From CAWDMC01 sp963803295 (GTDB lineage: Bacteria > Acidobacteriota > Terriglobia > UBA7540), in NCBI GenBank assembly GCA_963803295.1, contig CAWDMC010000010.1, positions 372,001-436,000 on the forward strand: DNA of 64,000 nt, given 5' to 3'. Under the pieces are notes generated by a model. The model worked only from the letters and a program-made list of their open reading frames with translations. It was not told the DNA's origin and made no database searches. Positions 1 to 9,220 of this stretch are shown here, piece by piece (positions within the stretch are counted from its first letter, which is position 1; every line of letters starts with the position of its first letter). Both the position numbers and the translations under genes were made by a program.

Positions 1-1390
1 GCTTTGCTTCAACCCACAGCGCCCCCTCATCCTCCAGCCCGTTGTCGAGCGCCGGCATGAGGATTTCGTCCATAAGCCTCTGCGCTGCCGGAATCAATCC
101 AAGTTCGCCCTTCATCGACCTCTTCAAAAGCATGTCCGTAATCAGCAGGCGGTTAATCTCGTTGGTGCCTTCAAAGATACGGTTTACGCGCTGGTCGCGG
201 TAAGCCCGTTCAATGGGATAGTCGCTGGAGAAGCCGTAGCCGCCGTAAATCTGCACCGCTTCGTCCACCACGAAGTCGAGCGTTTCGGTTCCGGCAACTT
301 TCAGAATCGAGCACTCCACAGCATACTGTTGCAGTGCTTCCAGGATTTGTTTGGCTGCCGCCGGCGCTCCCTGATCGACGCCTTCGAGCAATTGTTCAAT
401 CATGCCGCTCGTGCGGTAGCACATGGTTTCAGCCACGTAGGCACGAATCGCCATCTCGCCTAGCTTCTCCTTGATCAAACCGAAGTCGGCGATGTGACGT
501 CCGAAAGCCTCGCGCTCGCATGCCCATTTGGCTGCCTGACCAACCAGCGACTTTGCCCCGCCGATGGACGCAGCTCCCAACTTCAGCCGGCCCATATTGA
601 GGATGTTGAAAGCAATCACGTGCCCCTTGCCTATCTCGCCTAGCACATTCTCCACCGGCACCAACGCGTTCTCGAGACTCACCGGAGTTGTCGACGAGCC
701 GCGAATGCCCATCTTGTGCTCTTCCGCCCCGGGTGTAACGCCAGGGAACCCGCGTTCGACGATAAAAGCCGTGAACTTCTCGCCGTCCACCTTGGCAAAT
801 ACTATATAGACGTCGGCAATGCCGCCGTTGGTGATCCAGTGCTTGGTGCCATTCAGGATGTAGTGCTTGCCGTCGGCGCTAAGAACCGCTTTGGTTTTGG
901 CGTTCAAGGCGTCAGATGCCGAGGTCGCCTCGCTCAGGCAGTAGGCGCCCACCCATTCGGCCTGGGCCAGCTTGGGGACGTACTTGGCTTTCTGCTCTTC
1001 CGTGCCAAAGAAAGCGATGGGCAGAATTCCGATCCCGGCTTGGCAGCCGATGGTGACAGCCCAGGCGCCGTCAAGCCCCATTTCTTCGGCAACAATGGCC
1101 GATGAAATCTTATCGAGTTCCAGACCGCCGTACTTCTGCGGGATGTCGATGGCGCAGAGCCCAAGCTCAGCCGCTTTCTTGAGGAGCTCCTGCAGAAGCC
1201 CGGGCTTCTTCGCTTCAATTTCAGGGACTCGGGGTAATACTTCCTGCTCTACGAATTCGCGCGCCGTCTGCCGGATCAACCGGTGCTGATCGGTAAGGTC
1301 ATCCGGCGTGAAGACTTCTTCCGGTTCACGGTTCTCGATTAGAAAACTGCCGCCTTTGATAAAGTGCCTACTTGCCGTCGCTGTCGCCAT
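1..1390 (-). CDS. fadE: Acyl-CoA dehydrogenase, 3' end outside the window
   Basis: FAD-dependent dehydrogenase for the first step of fatty-acid beta-oxidation (acyl-CoA to trans-2-enoyl-CoA). Translation from the ATG at 1390 gives an N-terminal helical domain, the flavin/substrate region with YCLSEATSASDA and the NGTKHWITNG segment typical of the family, and a C-terminal helical domain. Near the end is EGTNEINRLL, which carries the expected catalytic glutamate region after IYGGYGFSSDYPIERAYRD. The ATG is preceded by GGGAGCGG as ribosome binding site. About 463 codons are visible and the C terminus runs past position 1. It is the last visible gene of an operon with fadA and fadN, the same enzyme trio as the Bacillus fadNAE operon (family knowledge). 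The exact chain-length preference cannot be read from sequence. Confidence 0.95.
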   Translation of the reverse strand, partial: MATATASRHFIKGGSFLIENREPEEVFTPDDLTDQHRLIRQTAREFVEQEVLPRVPEIEAKKPGLLQELLKKAAELGLCAIDIPQKYGGLELDKISSAIVAEEMGLDGAWAVTIGCQAGIGILPIAFFGTEEQKAKYVPKLAQAEWVGAYCLSEATSASDALNAKTKAVLSADGKHYILNGTKHWITNGGIADVYIVFAKVDGEKFTAFIVERGFPGVTPGAEEHKMGIRGSSTTPVSLENALVPVENVLGEIGKGHVIAFNILNMGRLKLGAASIGGAKSLVGQAAKWACEREAFGRHIADFGLIKEKLGEMAIRAYVAETMCYRTSGMIEQLLEGVDQGAPAAAKQILEALQQYAVECSILKVAGTETLDFVVDEAVQIYGGYGFSSDYPIERAYRDQRVNRIFEGTNEINRLLITDMLLKRSMKGELGLIPAAQRLMDEILMPALDNGLEDEGALWVEAK

Positions 1391-1514
1391 AACCGCTCCC
1401 TTGCTGATCCCGTATTTGTTGCACTACTTTGGCCCGTGGCTGCCGCTATTTATGTCTGTATCTATGTCAGCGTTCTCAGTCAAAAACGCAAGGCTCCTTT
1501 CTGATAAAGCGAAA

Positions 1515-2696
1515 TCACTGCAAATTCTCGAAGATCCCTGCCGCGCCCATACCGCCGCCGACGCACATGGTCACCATGCCATAGCGTGCGCTGCGACGCT
1601 TCATCTCAGCCAGAAGCGTGGCCGTAAGCTTCGCGCCTGTGCATCCCAGCGGATGACCCAGAGCGACCGCGCCGCCGTTGACGTTCACCTTATCAGGATC
1701 GAGATTCGCCTGCTGGATCACCGCTAGCGCCTGGGCCGCAAAGGCTTCGTTCAACTCAATGAGCTCGATATCTTCAAGCTTGAGGCCCGCTAGCTTCAGC
1801 GCCTTAGGAATGGCAAAGACCGGGCCCATGCCCATTTCCTCGGGCAGTGTCCCCGCTGTGGCAAAGGCGACGAAGCGAGCCAGCGGTTTGGCGCCAAGCG
1901 CCTGGGCCTTCTCGGATGACATGACTAGGGCGGCCGCCGCTCCATCGCTCATTTGCGAGGAATTACCCGGGGTGACAATCCCGCGCGCGTGGAAGGCGGG
2001 TTTGAGCTTGGCCAAAGCCTCCATTGAGGTATCCCGCCGCGGCCCTTCGTCTATGCTGAAGGTAATCTTCTTTCTCTCGGGCCGCTTCCCGCCGTTCATG
2101 CTGACTTCCGCAACTTCGAGGGGCGCGATTTCATCCTGGAAGCTGCCGTTATCGATGGCTGCGAGGGCCCGCTGATGGCTGCGCAGGGAGAAGGCGTCAG
2201 ACTGCTCGCGCCTGATCCCAAACTTGCGAGCGACGTTCTCGGCAGTGAGCCCCATAGTCAGATAGACATCCGGATACGCTTCCATCAGGCAGGGATTCGG
2301 TGAGAAATGATACCCGCCCATCGGAATCATGCTCATGCTTTCGGTACCGCCGGCCACCACCAGGCTCGCGGACCCGGCCATGATGCGCTCCGAGGCGAGG
2401 GCGATCGCCTGCAATCCTGAGGAACAGAAGCGGTTGATCGTCATGGCCGAGCAGGTAACAGGCAGTCCGGATGCCAACGCGGCTATCCGCGCCACGTTGT
2501 TCCCCTGCTGGGCCTCCGGCATAGCACAGCCCAGGATGACGTCCTCAATTTCGTTTGGATCAAGGCCCGGCACTCGACCCACCACTTCCTTAATCACCGC
2601 CGCAGCCATATCATCGGGACGGGTGTTGCGGAGAGTGCCTTTCGGTGCTTTGCCGACAGCGGTACGGGCGATCGAGACGATCACAGCATCCTTCAT
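1515..2696 (-). CDS. fadA: Acetyl-CoA acyltransferase (3-ketoacyl-CoA thiolase)
   Basis: Thiolase for the last step of beta-oxidation, cleaving 3-ketoacyl-CoA with CoA. A 393-residue product fits the family. The acylated active-site cysteine lies in INRFCSSGLQAIA near residue 90. The other catalytic elements are NEAFAAQALAV, GGAVALGHPLGCTGA (histidine) and CVGGGMGAAGIF (second cysteine). I chose the ATG at 2696 (MKDAVIVSIARTAVGK) because thiolases normally begin there; an in-frame start at 2729 would add 11 residues. It lies 124 nt upstream of fadE and 62 nt after the DUF1326 gene on the same strand, so it is probably cotranscribed with them. A biosynthetic acetyl-CoA acetyltransferase role is possible from sequence alone, but the gene context favours degradation. 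Confidence 0.95.
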   Translation of the reverse strand: MKDAVIVSIARTAVGKAPKGTLRNTRPDDMAAAVIKEVVGRVPGLDPNEIEDVILGCAMPEAQQGNNVARIAALASGLPVTCSAMTINRFCSSGLQAIALASERIMAGSASLVVAGGTESMSMIPMGGYHFSPNPCLMEAYPDVYLTMGLTAENVARKFGIRREQSDAFSLRSHQRALAAIDNGSFQDEIAPLEVAEVSMNGGKRPERKKITFSIDEGPRRDTSMEALAKLKPAFHARGIVTPGNSSQMSDGAAAALVMSSEKAQALGAKPLARFVAFATAGTLPEEMGMGPVFAIPKALKLAGLKLEDIELIELNEAFAAQALAVIQQANLDPDKVNVNGGAVALGHPLGCTGAKLTATLLAEMKRRSARYGMVTMCVGGGMGAAGIFENLQ

Positions 2697-2758
2697 GGTT
2701 TTGCCTCGCAGTTCGAGTGAAGGGAACAAACAGTGACTCTATTAAGCCACCCTCGATT

Positions 2759-3457
2759 TCAGAAATAGATTTGGGTCTGGTCGGTCCAGTCGAACTTTCC
2801 TTCGTTCGAGTTTACGCCCTTGTAATGGAGCTTGTTACCGTAGCGATCGCTGTATTTAAGCTCTTTCACTTTGCCTTTGACCGATCGCCTGATGTTCCAG
2901 GACGTGTTGTTCTCCACAACCACGGGTGTCTTCCCGTCAAGGCCGGTAATGTAATCGGCCTCGAAGCCGCCGTGACCCGAAATCTGCAGCTTGTTCCCCT
3001 TCTCCCCAACCATTTGAGCAATCGGCACTGTCTCGAAATGGATCTCGGATCCCGGGTGCCAGCGCAACCCCTGGGCGACCGCCCTCAACGCCTCCGTCTG
3101 CTCGGGTGTGGCGTGATCATCGATATACCAGACCGCACTTCTACGGCCGTGAGCCGCCGCCAGGTGCAGGCCGTCGAGTTTGATGTTCCCATAGTGGCCC
3201 TGTTCGATGCTCAGGCTGAACATTGTCCAGCAGTAGTGGCGAGGCGAAGGACCCTGCCCGAAGTTGCACGTGCAGGGAACTGCGCAACTACAGGCTTCGG
3301 TGAGGTCACCGGCGATTTCCCAGTGCGTCACTGGTTGACCGGTTTTCGTCTCAGCGGCAAGAATGAAGGTCGAAAGTAGAAGGCTTGGCAGAACCAGTGC
3401 GAGCGCCCAGCGCCCACCGAGCGAAGTCCGGTCCCGTTGATTGCTTCCGAATCTCAC
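2759..3457 (-). CDS. DUF1326-type secreted protein
   Basis: A 232-residue protein that starts at GTG 3457. It has a hydrophobic N-terminal segment (LALVLPSLLLSTFILAA, about residues 18-35) that looks like a signal peptide or anchor. Directly after it comes the DUF1326-like pattern WEIAGDLTEACSCAVPCTCNFG, with a cysteine cluster that could bind metal or form disulfides. The rest looks like a compact beta-rich domain. The biochemical function of DUF1326 is not known to me. It sits between an esterase and fadA inside the fatty-acid operon on the same strand with short gaps, so it is probably coexpressed, but nothing in the sequence links it directly to beta-oxidation. Confidence 0.75.
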   Translation of the reverse strand: MRFGSNQRDRTSLGGRWALALVLPSLLLSTFILAAETKTGQPVTHWEIAGDLTEACSCAVPCTCNFGQGPSPRHYCWTMFSLSIEQGHYGNIKLDGLHLAAAHGRRSAVWYIDDHATPEQTEALRAVAQGLRWHPGSEIHFETVPIAQMVGEKGNKLQISGHGGFEADYITGLDGKTPVVVENNTSWNIRRSVKGKVKELKYSDRYGNKLHYKGVNSNEGKFDWTDQTQIYF

Positions 3458-3478
3458 TAGCGTTATTACACTACCCGC

Positions 3479-3495
3479 TTCCAGTTTAACTGGAA
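3479..3495. promoter_or_regulatory. Palindrome upstream of the DUF1326 gene
   Basis: TTCCAG and CTGGAA half-sites flank a 5-nt spacer, 22 nt upstream of the GTG at 3457 in the gap after the esterase. It could be an operator or a weak hairpin at an internal operon boundary. No regulator is identified. Confidence 0.25.
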
Positions 3496-3539
3496 ATGTG
3501 GTCTTGCCTCAACGGACCAGCGAGCAGTTACGGAAAACC

Positions 3540-4397
3540 TCACCGCCGATGGCCTAGCACCTGCTGGAGCCAGCTAACTACTTTCTGCTTGTAAGCCGGT
3601 GTCTTCTCCCAGCCCATCATCCCGTGACCACCGCCCTGAACCGTGTAGATCTCGCAGGAACCTCCGGCCTGCCGCAAGCGTGCGCACATCTTGACCGATT
3701 GCTGATAATCGACAAGCTCATCATTCGTGCCGTGGACGAGCAGGTAAGGAGGCATACGCGGGTGGACGTGACTGATCGGGGAAGCCTCTCCCAACCGCTT
3801 CTCCGCCGCAGCATCCAGACTTGTGAAGCCGAGGAAGGCCTGCATCGCGGCCGGTGCAACCCCTTGGCGCTGGCGCATCTCGATCTCGCCCATCAAGTCG
3901 TGAGGCGCGTAAAAGGCCACCACTGCCGCCACCCTCCACTTGGGATCGGTTTGCGTGCCCGCATACGACACCAGGTGGCCGCCTGCCGACTCTCCCAGCA
4001 ACGCGATCCGCCTCGCGTCAACTTTGTATTCTGCCGCATGCATCTTGACGTATTCGATCGCGCGATCCAGGTCTTCCACAGCCGCGGGAAACCGGTATTG
4101 TGGCGCCAGCCGGTAGTCGATGCTGAACCAGACAAAGCCGGCGCGCGTCAGCGGCTCGAACATGGGCGTGACGTAGACCTGCTTATTGCCGCTGGTGAAT
4201 CCGCCGCCATGAACGATGATTACGGCAGGAAACGGGCCGGTTCCTTGCGGCACGCTCGCATCCAGTTTGAGGCTCACGTCACCTGCTCGCCCATATTCAA
4301 TGTCTTTGCGAAGCTCAGCTCGGGCGAAGATAGAACTCAGCAGAGCAAGCGCCGCAAACATGAGCCCGAGTTTTGGACTGCGAATGGAGTGACTCAC
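3540..4397 (-). CDS. Secreted alpha/beta-hydrolase (esterase/lipase, HSL-like)
   Basis: 285 residues with an N-terminal signal-like segment (LGLMFAALALLSSIFARA). The hydrolase core has the HGGG oxyanion-hole motif (IIVHGGGFTSGN), the nucleophile elbow LLGESAGGHL with the catalytic serine, an aspartate in HGTNDELVDYQQS and a histidine in GGGHGMMGWE. These match the BD-FAE/hormone-sensitive-lipase type of carboxylesterase. The start is GTG at 4397. It lies 29 nt after fadN and upstream of the DUF1326 gene on the same strand, so it may be expressed with the beta-oxidation enzymes. A role releasing acyl groups outside the cytoplasm would fit but is inference; substrate is not predictable. Confidence 0.88.
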   Translation of the reverse strand: MSHSIRSPKLGLMFAALALLSSIFARAELRKDIEYGRAGDVSLKLDASVPQGTGPFPAVIIVHGGGFTSGNKQVYVTPMFEPLTRAGFVWFSIDYRLAPQYRFPAAVEDLDRAIEYVKMHAAEYKVDARRIALLGESAGGHLVSYAGTQTDPKWRVAAVVAFYAPHDLMGEIEMRQRQGVAPAAMQAFLGFTSLDAAAEKRLGEASPISHVHPRMPPYLLVHGTNDELVDYQQSVKMCARLRQAGGSCEIYTVQGGGHGMMGWEKTPAYKQKVVSWLQQVLGHRR

Positions 4398-4426
4398 ATC
4401 TCGAATCCCCTGTAGCCTGCACTATG

Positions 4427-6835
4427 CTAGTTACGCAGCGGCTTGCCCTTCTTCAGCATATACTGCATTCGCTCCTGCGTTTTCTTCTGTCCGCACAAAC
4501 TGAGGAACGCTTGCCGTTCAAGATCCAGCAGGTACTGTTCGGAAACCCGCTGTGGCGAGGTAAACGCGCCGCCACCCGAAAGGATCCTGGCAAGATGGGT
4601 TCCCACCACCACGTCGTGGTCACTGACGTATTCGGCGCGCCGCATGAGGTGCAATCCCAACTTCATCTTGGCAAAAGCCGCCTGTCCCAGCACCAGAACG
4701 TCTTCGCGCGGCTTGCCGGGGCGGTGCCCAAGCTTCACCAGATCCAGCGCCAGTTCTTTGGCGTCGGCGATCTGGCGATCCTGGTTCATGCTGATCGAGT
4801 CTCGCGCTGTGAGATAGCCCAGCTTGCGCGCCTCTTCGGCGCTAGTCGAAACCTTGGCCATTCCGATGTTGGTAAAGACCTCCTTAACGTAGGTAAAAGG
4901 ATCGGCCCCATCGTCAGAAGGCACGGCGTCCATGGCGCGAACCAGCATTTCCTTTGTGCCTCCGCCGGCTGGAATGATGCCCACGCCCGCCTCGACCAGT
5001 CCCATATAGGTTTCGGCCGCGGCGCGGATGCGTGCGCAGTGCAGTGAGATTTCCGCGCCTCCGCCCAGCGTCATTCCGAAGGGCGCCGCCACTACCGGCT
5101 TCGGTGCGTATTTCAAAGCCATATTGGCGTTCTGGAAAGCGCGCGCCGCGAGATCCAGGTCGTCCCACTCCTGTTCCTGGATGCTTACGAGTACCATCAT
5201 CAGGTTCGCGCCCACGCAGAAGTTCGCAGCCTGATTGCCGATCACCATGGCGTCAAAGTCTTCGTCGAGAGCCTTCAACCCGGTGTGAATCATCTGCACC
5301 GTGTCTTCGCCGATCGTGTTCATCTTGGAGTGGAACTCAAGGCATACCACGCCGTCGCCCAGATCGATGAGGCTGGCACCCGTGTTCTTCTTGATCTCGC
5401 GCTTTCGATCTTTGAGCGCCGGCAGCAGGACCACGCCCGGCCGATCTTCGAGAACGCAGTGCCGGCCGCAGGAGAGATCGAAGACGCGGGTGACTCCTTC
5501 CGACTTCTCGTAAAAGCTTGTCTTTCCCGAGGCCAGGAGCTTCTCCACCAGAGGAGGCAAGGGACGGGCGGCCTTCGTCCAGCCCTCAACGATTCCCCTG
5601 ACACCCACCGCGTCCCACGTCTCGAAGACACCAATCTCCCAGTTGAATCCCCACTTCATGGCGTTATCCACGGAAACGATGCCATTGGAAATCTCGGGGA
5701 TACGCGTAGCGGCATAGTGGAATGTATCCGGCAGACTCTTGCGGCAAAACTCGCCGGCCCGATCGGGAGACTGCATCAGTGTCCTGATGCGTTCGCGGGT
5801 ATCCTCGATGTTGCGAGCCATTTCAAGCGAAGGCAACCTCGGCTTCTGCCGCGGGCGGTATTCGAATGTCTCGAGGTCGAGCGTCAGGATCTCGCTGTCT
5901 TCACCGCCCTTCAGCTTTCGGTAGAATCCTCCGCCCGTTTTGTCGCCCAGAAGTTTACGTTCCATCATCTTCCGCATGAATCGCGGCACTGCAAACAGTT
6001 CACGACGCTCGTCCTCGGGCAGCGAGTCATGCAAGTTCTTGATGACATGCACCATCACGTCCAGACCCACGATATCGAGGGTGCGGAAAGTGGCAGATTT
6101 GGGCAGTCCCACGGCGGGACCCGTAAGCGCGTCGATCTCCTCAATGGTGTACCCCCCCTCCTGCATAAGGCGGAGCGTGTTGAGGGTGACGAACGTGCCG
6201 ATGCGGTTGGCAATGAAGTTGGGCGAGTCCTTAGCGAGCACAACGCCCTTGCCAAGCACGATTTCGCCGAAGCGCGAGATACCCGCTACCACTTCGGGCA
6301 GGGTATCGCTCGTGGGGATCACCTCGAGCAACTTCATGTATCGGGGTGGATTGAAGAAGTGGGTCCCCAGCCAGTGCCGCCGAAACTCCTCGGGAAATCC
6401 TTCGGCAATACTCGCAATCGAAATCCCCGAGGTATTCGAGCTAATGATCGCTCCAGGCGCGCGATACTGCTGCACCTTCCGAAGCAACGCCTGCTTGATA
6501 TCGCGATCCTCAGAAACAGCCTCGATGATCCAGTCGCAATCTTTCACCCAGGCGAGGTTGTCCTCAAAATTGCCGGCGCTGATCAGGCGCGCCCCTTCGG
6601 GAACGAAGAAGGCCGCTGGACGCGCTTTCACAGCAGCCTCGAGTCCCGACTGGGCAAAGCGGTTACGCACCCATTGATCAGTGAGGGTTAGACCTTTGGC
6701 TTTCTCCTCGGGTCTCAATTCCGGAGGCACGATGTCGAGCAGGGCGACTGGAACGTTAGCGTTCGCGAGATGCGCGGCGATGCGAGCACCCATTGTGCCC
6801 GCTCCGAGGACCGCGACTTTACGAATACCACGCAT
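4427..6835 (-). CDS. fadN: 3-hydroxyacyl-CoA dehydrogenase / enoyl-CoA hydratase fusion (FadN type)
   Basis: 802-residue bifunctional enzyme for the two middle steps of beta-oxidation. The dehydrogenase comes first: a Rossmann NAD site VAVLGAGTMGARIAAHLA (residues 8-25), the catalytic-histidine motif GTHFFNPPRYMKLLEV near 160, and a C-terminal dehydrogenase domain. A hydratase/isomerase (crotonase) domain follows from about residue 470 to 690, with oxyanion-hole glycines around MTLGGGAEISLHCARI. This domain order is that of Bacillus FadN/YusL and is the reverse of E. coli FadB. The ATG at 6835 is preceded by GGGAGCTC. It is the first gene of the fad operon, with fadA and fadE downstream. Confidence 0.94.
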   Translation of the reverse strand: MRGIRKVAVLGAGTMGARIAAHLANANVPVALLDIVPPELRPEEKAKGLTLTDQWVRNRFAQSGLEAAVKARPAAFFVPEGARLISAGNFEDNLAWVKDCDWIIEAVSEDRDIKQALLRKVQQYRAPGAIISSNTSGISIASIAEGFPEEFRRHWLGTHFFNPPRYMKLLEVIPTSDTLPEVVAGISRFGEIVLGKGVVLAKDSPNFIANRIGTFVTLNTLRLMQEGGYTIEEIDALTGPAVGLPKSATFRTLDIVGLDVMVHVIKNLHDSLPEDERRELFAVPRFMRKMMERKLLGDKTGGGFYRKLKGGEDSEILTLDLETFEYRPRQKPRLPSLEMARNIEDTRERIRTLMQSPDRAGEFCRKSLPDTFHYAATRIPEISNGIVSVDNAMKWGFNWEIGVFETWDAVGVRGIVEGWTKAARPLPPLVEKLLASGKTSFYEKSEGVTRVFDLSCGRHCVLEDRPGVVLLPALKDRKREIKKNTGASLIDLGDGVVCLEFHSKMNTIGEDTVQMIHTGLKALDEDFDAMVIGNQAANFCVGANLMMVLVSIQEQEWDDLDLAARAFQNANMALKYAPKPVVAAPFGMTLGGGAEISLHCARIRAAAETYMGLVEAGVGIIPAGGGTKEMLVRAMDAVPSDDGADPFTYVKEVFTNIGMAKVSTSAEEARKLGYLTARDSISMNQDRQIADAKELALDLVKLGHRPGKPREDVLVLGQAAFAKMKLGLHLMRRAEYVSDHDVVVGTHLARILSGGGAFTSPQRVSEQYLLDLERQAFLSLCGQKKTQERMQYMLKKGKPLRN

Positions 6836-7181
6836 GATGAGCTCCCAAATGATGTGGCGTGAATACTGCTAGAGGCATTATGGGCGTGTGCAACGGTGCG
6901 GTCAAGCGCAGGCCATTCAATTATTCTCAAGAAGTTATTCTCAGCAGACTCCGGGTGTAGAAGATCCTTCAGTCTTCTACTCTGCCGGCTGAATTCGCTT
7001 TGGGCTTAATACGTCCTTGCTTGGGAAGGGGCCGGCAGGGGCCGTGGGGCGTGCCTGCCAATCCGGAGTATCTTCAATTCAAGCTCCGCAGGTGGAAGAA
7101 AGCGAATATCTCGGTCTCTTCCTTCGGAGGAGATCTGGCCATTCACGGTCAGCCATTTAAGCGGGCACGAAGCGCAACCGG
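6836..7181. other. Gap between fadN and ppiD-like gene
   Basis: 346 nt with no convincing gene. It must hold the fadN promoter (minus strand). Two structures are visible: direct repeats of TTATTCTCA at 6921 and 6935, and a perfect 8-bp hairpin (GTAGAAGA/TCTTCTAC) at 6957-6980, which could act as a leader structure or weak terminator for the gene at 7182. The rest is featureless to me. Confidence 0.5.
6921..6943. promoter_or_regulatory. Direct repeat upstream of the fad operon
   Basis: Two identical copies of TTATTCTCA, 14 bp apart start to start, lie about 90-105 nt upstream of the fadN ATG. The arrangement suggests a regulator binding site or promoter element. Fatty-acid regulators (FadR/PsrA types) normally use palindromes, so this is not an obvious match to them. 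Confidence 0.3.
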
Positions 7182-9119
7182 CTAATAGCTGCGATTCTGG
7201 TATGTTGCCAGGAACGATTTCATATTGGCGGCGTTCAGGGTGAGCTTGCCTGATTTCTCCATATGCTGCTTCAAGTTCTGCTCGTATATCTCGAAGGCGA
7301 TGTCGCGCTTGCGCTGCAGCAGGTCCTCGGCGATCTGCGGTCGCTGCGCCGCGAAATCGGACTCGTTGGCCGGAGTGTGTGCGACGAGTTGAAATACTAC
7401 AGTGGAGTTTGCGGCCTTGCTCAGATCGCTCTGACCGAGGGAGAGGCCGAAAGCCGAAGCCACCGTCGAAGCGGGAATGGTTTCATTCAGGTTATCCTGG
7501 CGCGTGATATCCTTACTTTCCTGGACTGTGACACCGAACTCTTTGGCTGCCTTTTTGAAGTCCTCGCCACCCTTCACTTTGGTAATAAACTGCTGCGCCT
7601 TCTGATCAGCAACGATGTTTGACTGGGAGGCTCGATAGTCCTCCGCCACCCTTGCCTGGACCTCATTGAACGAGGGGATGTGCTCGGGAACGATCTCGAC
7701 TACTTGGATCACAGCAAGACCCTTCGGCACTGAGATCGGCTCACCCACGTCTCCCTGGCGAAGCTGGAAGGCCAGGTTCGCGAAGGATTCGCTATTGCCA
7801 AAGTCGGGCACGACCCCACCCAGCTTAAAGAGTGGCGATTCCTGCACCTCCAGACCAGCCTTCTTGGCCAAAGCGACGAACTGGGTCGGATTAGCGCGAG
7901 CCTGCCGATAGAACCGATCCGCCATGGCCTGCTGAACATCAGAAAGCTTCTGCTTCTCCAACTCCGTTCGCAGCTGAGCCTTTACTTCGTCGAAAGTCTG
8001 CTGGTGCGCGATCTGCTTCTCCTCCACCCTGATAATGTGGAAGCCGTACTCCGTCTTCACCAGCCGCAACTCGCCTGGCCGCATGGAAAAGGCAGCTTGG
8101 TCGAAGTCTTTCACTGTCTGTCCGTGAGTGATCCACCCGATCTCGCCTCCGCTCTGGGCACTACCGGTGTCTTCGGAGTTTTTGCGCGCCAGATCGGCAA
8201 AGTCCGCGCCACCCTTGGCCTGATCCAGGATGCCTTGTGCTTTCTTCTGCATCTCGTCGATTTCAGCCGGATTCTTACCCATGGTCTTGAGAAGAATATG
8301 CGCCACCTTGACGCGGTCAGGTACGCGGAACTCGGAAAGGTGCAGGTTGTAATACTGGCGCAGTGTGGCGTCGTCAACTGTGGCCTGGGCGCGCACCTTA
8401 TCGGCATCGATAAGTATGTAACGTACCTTTCGCTGAGGTGGGAACTGGTAGTGAGAGGGATCCTTTTTGAAGAAAGCCTCGAGCGCTGTGGGAGTTATTT
8501 CCACCGCCTGTAGATAATGGCTGGGCTCGAAAACAGCGTAATTCACCTTGATCTTCTCGTTACGCCGGTTGAATTCGTCGTGGACCTCCGCCGGAGTGAC
8601 CACCACATTGTCGGTGACCGCATCGCGCACCTTATCCATCAGGAGCCGCTGCTTCATCTGGGCTTCAAACTGGCTCACACTCATGCCAGTCCTCTCCTGA
8701 ATCAGGCTCTGATAGGCGGCTATACCCACGAACTTGCCGTCCTGATAAAGCCCGGGCATGGACTGCAACTCCTGTGCCAACTCGTCATTCGTGACAACGA
8801 GATCCATTCTTCGGGCCTGAGCCATGAGCGCGCGCTCAAAAATCATCTGGTCAAGGAGAGAACCCGCCATACGGGGAACGATTTCCGGATGTTGGGCGAG
8901 ACTGCTGTTCTGCAGGCGCGAACTGAGGCTTCTTCGCAGATCCTCCGTGGTGATATCGGCGCCGTCGACGCGGGCCAGCACGTTCTTGGATACCTGCGTG
9001 GTGTCGCCGCCACTGATCGGCGCGAGCGTAATCACCATGCCGACACTCACAATTCCGAGGAAAAAGATGAGGAGGTAACGCTTCACCGCCTCCCGGTTCT
9101 TTTTGAAGAATCTGAACAT
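7182..9119 (-). CDS. ppiD: Membrane-anchored peptidyl-prolyl isomerase/chaperone (PpiD/SurA type)
   Basis: 645 residues. One N-terminal membrane segment (YLLIFFLGIVSVGMVITL, about residues 15-33) anchors a large periplasmic part. Residues about 40-190 are a SurA-N-like helical chaperone region. A parvulin (PpiC) domain follows at about 265-365, from VAHILLKTMGKN to YGFHIIRVEEK with the conserved GGEIGWI segment, and then a second helical region up to the C terminus. This order is that of PpiD, which assists folding of exported proteins at the inner membrane. The ATG at 9119 begins MFRFFKKNREAVKRY, a basic stretch before the anchor. It stands alone, with an accessory island immediately upstream. 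Confidence 0.88.
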   Translation of the reverse strand: MFRFFKKNREAVKRYLLIFFLGIVSVGMVITLAPISGGDTTQVSKNVLARVDGADITTEDLRRSLSSRLQNSSLAQHPEIVPRMAGSLLDQMIFERALMAQARRMDLVVTNDELAQELQSMPGLYQDGKFVGIAAYQSLIQERTGMSVSQFEAQMKQRLLMDKVRDAVTDNVVVTPAEVHDEFNRRNEKIKVNYAVFEPSHYLQAVEITPTALEAFFKKDPSHYQFPPQRKVRYILIDADKVRAQATVDDATLRQYYNLHLSEFRVPDRVKVAHILLKTMGKNPAEIDEMQKKAQGILDQAKGGADFADLARKNSEDTGSAQSGGEIGWITHGQTVKDFDQAAFSMRPGELRLVKTEYGFHIIRVEEKQIAHQQTFDEVKAQLRTELEKQKLSDVQQAMADRFYRQARANPTQFVALAKKAGLEVQESPLFKLGGVVPDFGNSESFANLAFQLRQGDVGEPISVPKGLAVIQVVEIVPEHIPSFNEVQARVAEDYRASQSNIVADQKAQQFITKVKGGEDFKKAAKEFGVTVQESKDITRQDNLNETIPASTVASAFGLSLGQSDLSKAANSTVVFQLVAHTPANESDFAAQRPQIAEDLLQRKRDIAFEIYEQNLKQHMEKSGKLTLNAANMKSFLATYQNRSY

Positions 9120-9220
9120 AGATACTAACTCCCAGACGAATGCCTAAACTTATCAATTATAGCGAGGAGGCGTGCCTCTAGCAACAGGCAGCAGGCAGAT
9201 CTCGTCGAGCCGCACTTGCT

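Noticed and set aside
5285..6691. 468-codon frame on the plus strand opposite fadN
   Set aside because: Antisense shadow of fadN caused by GC-rich codons; no family motifs.
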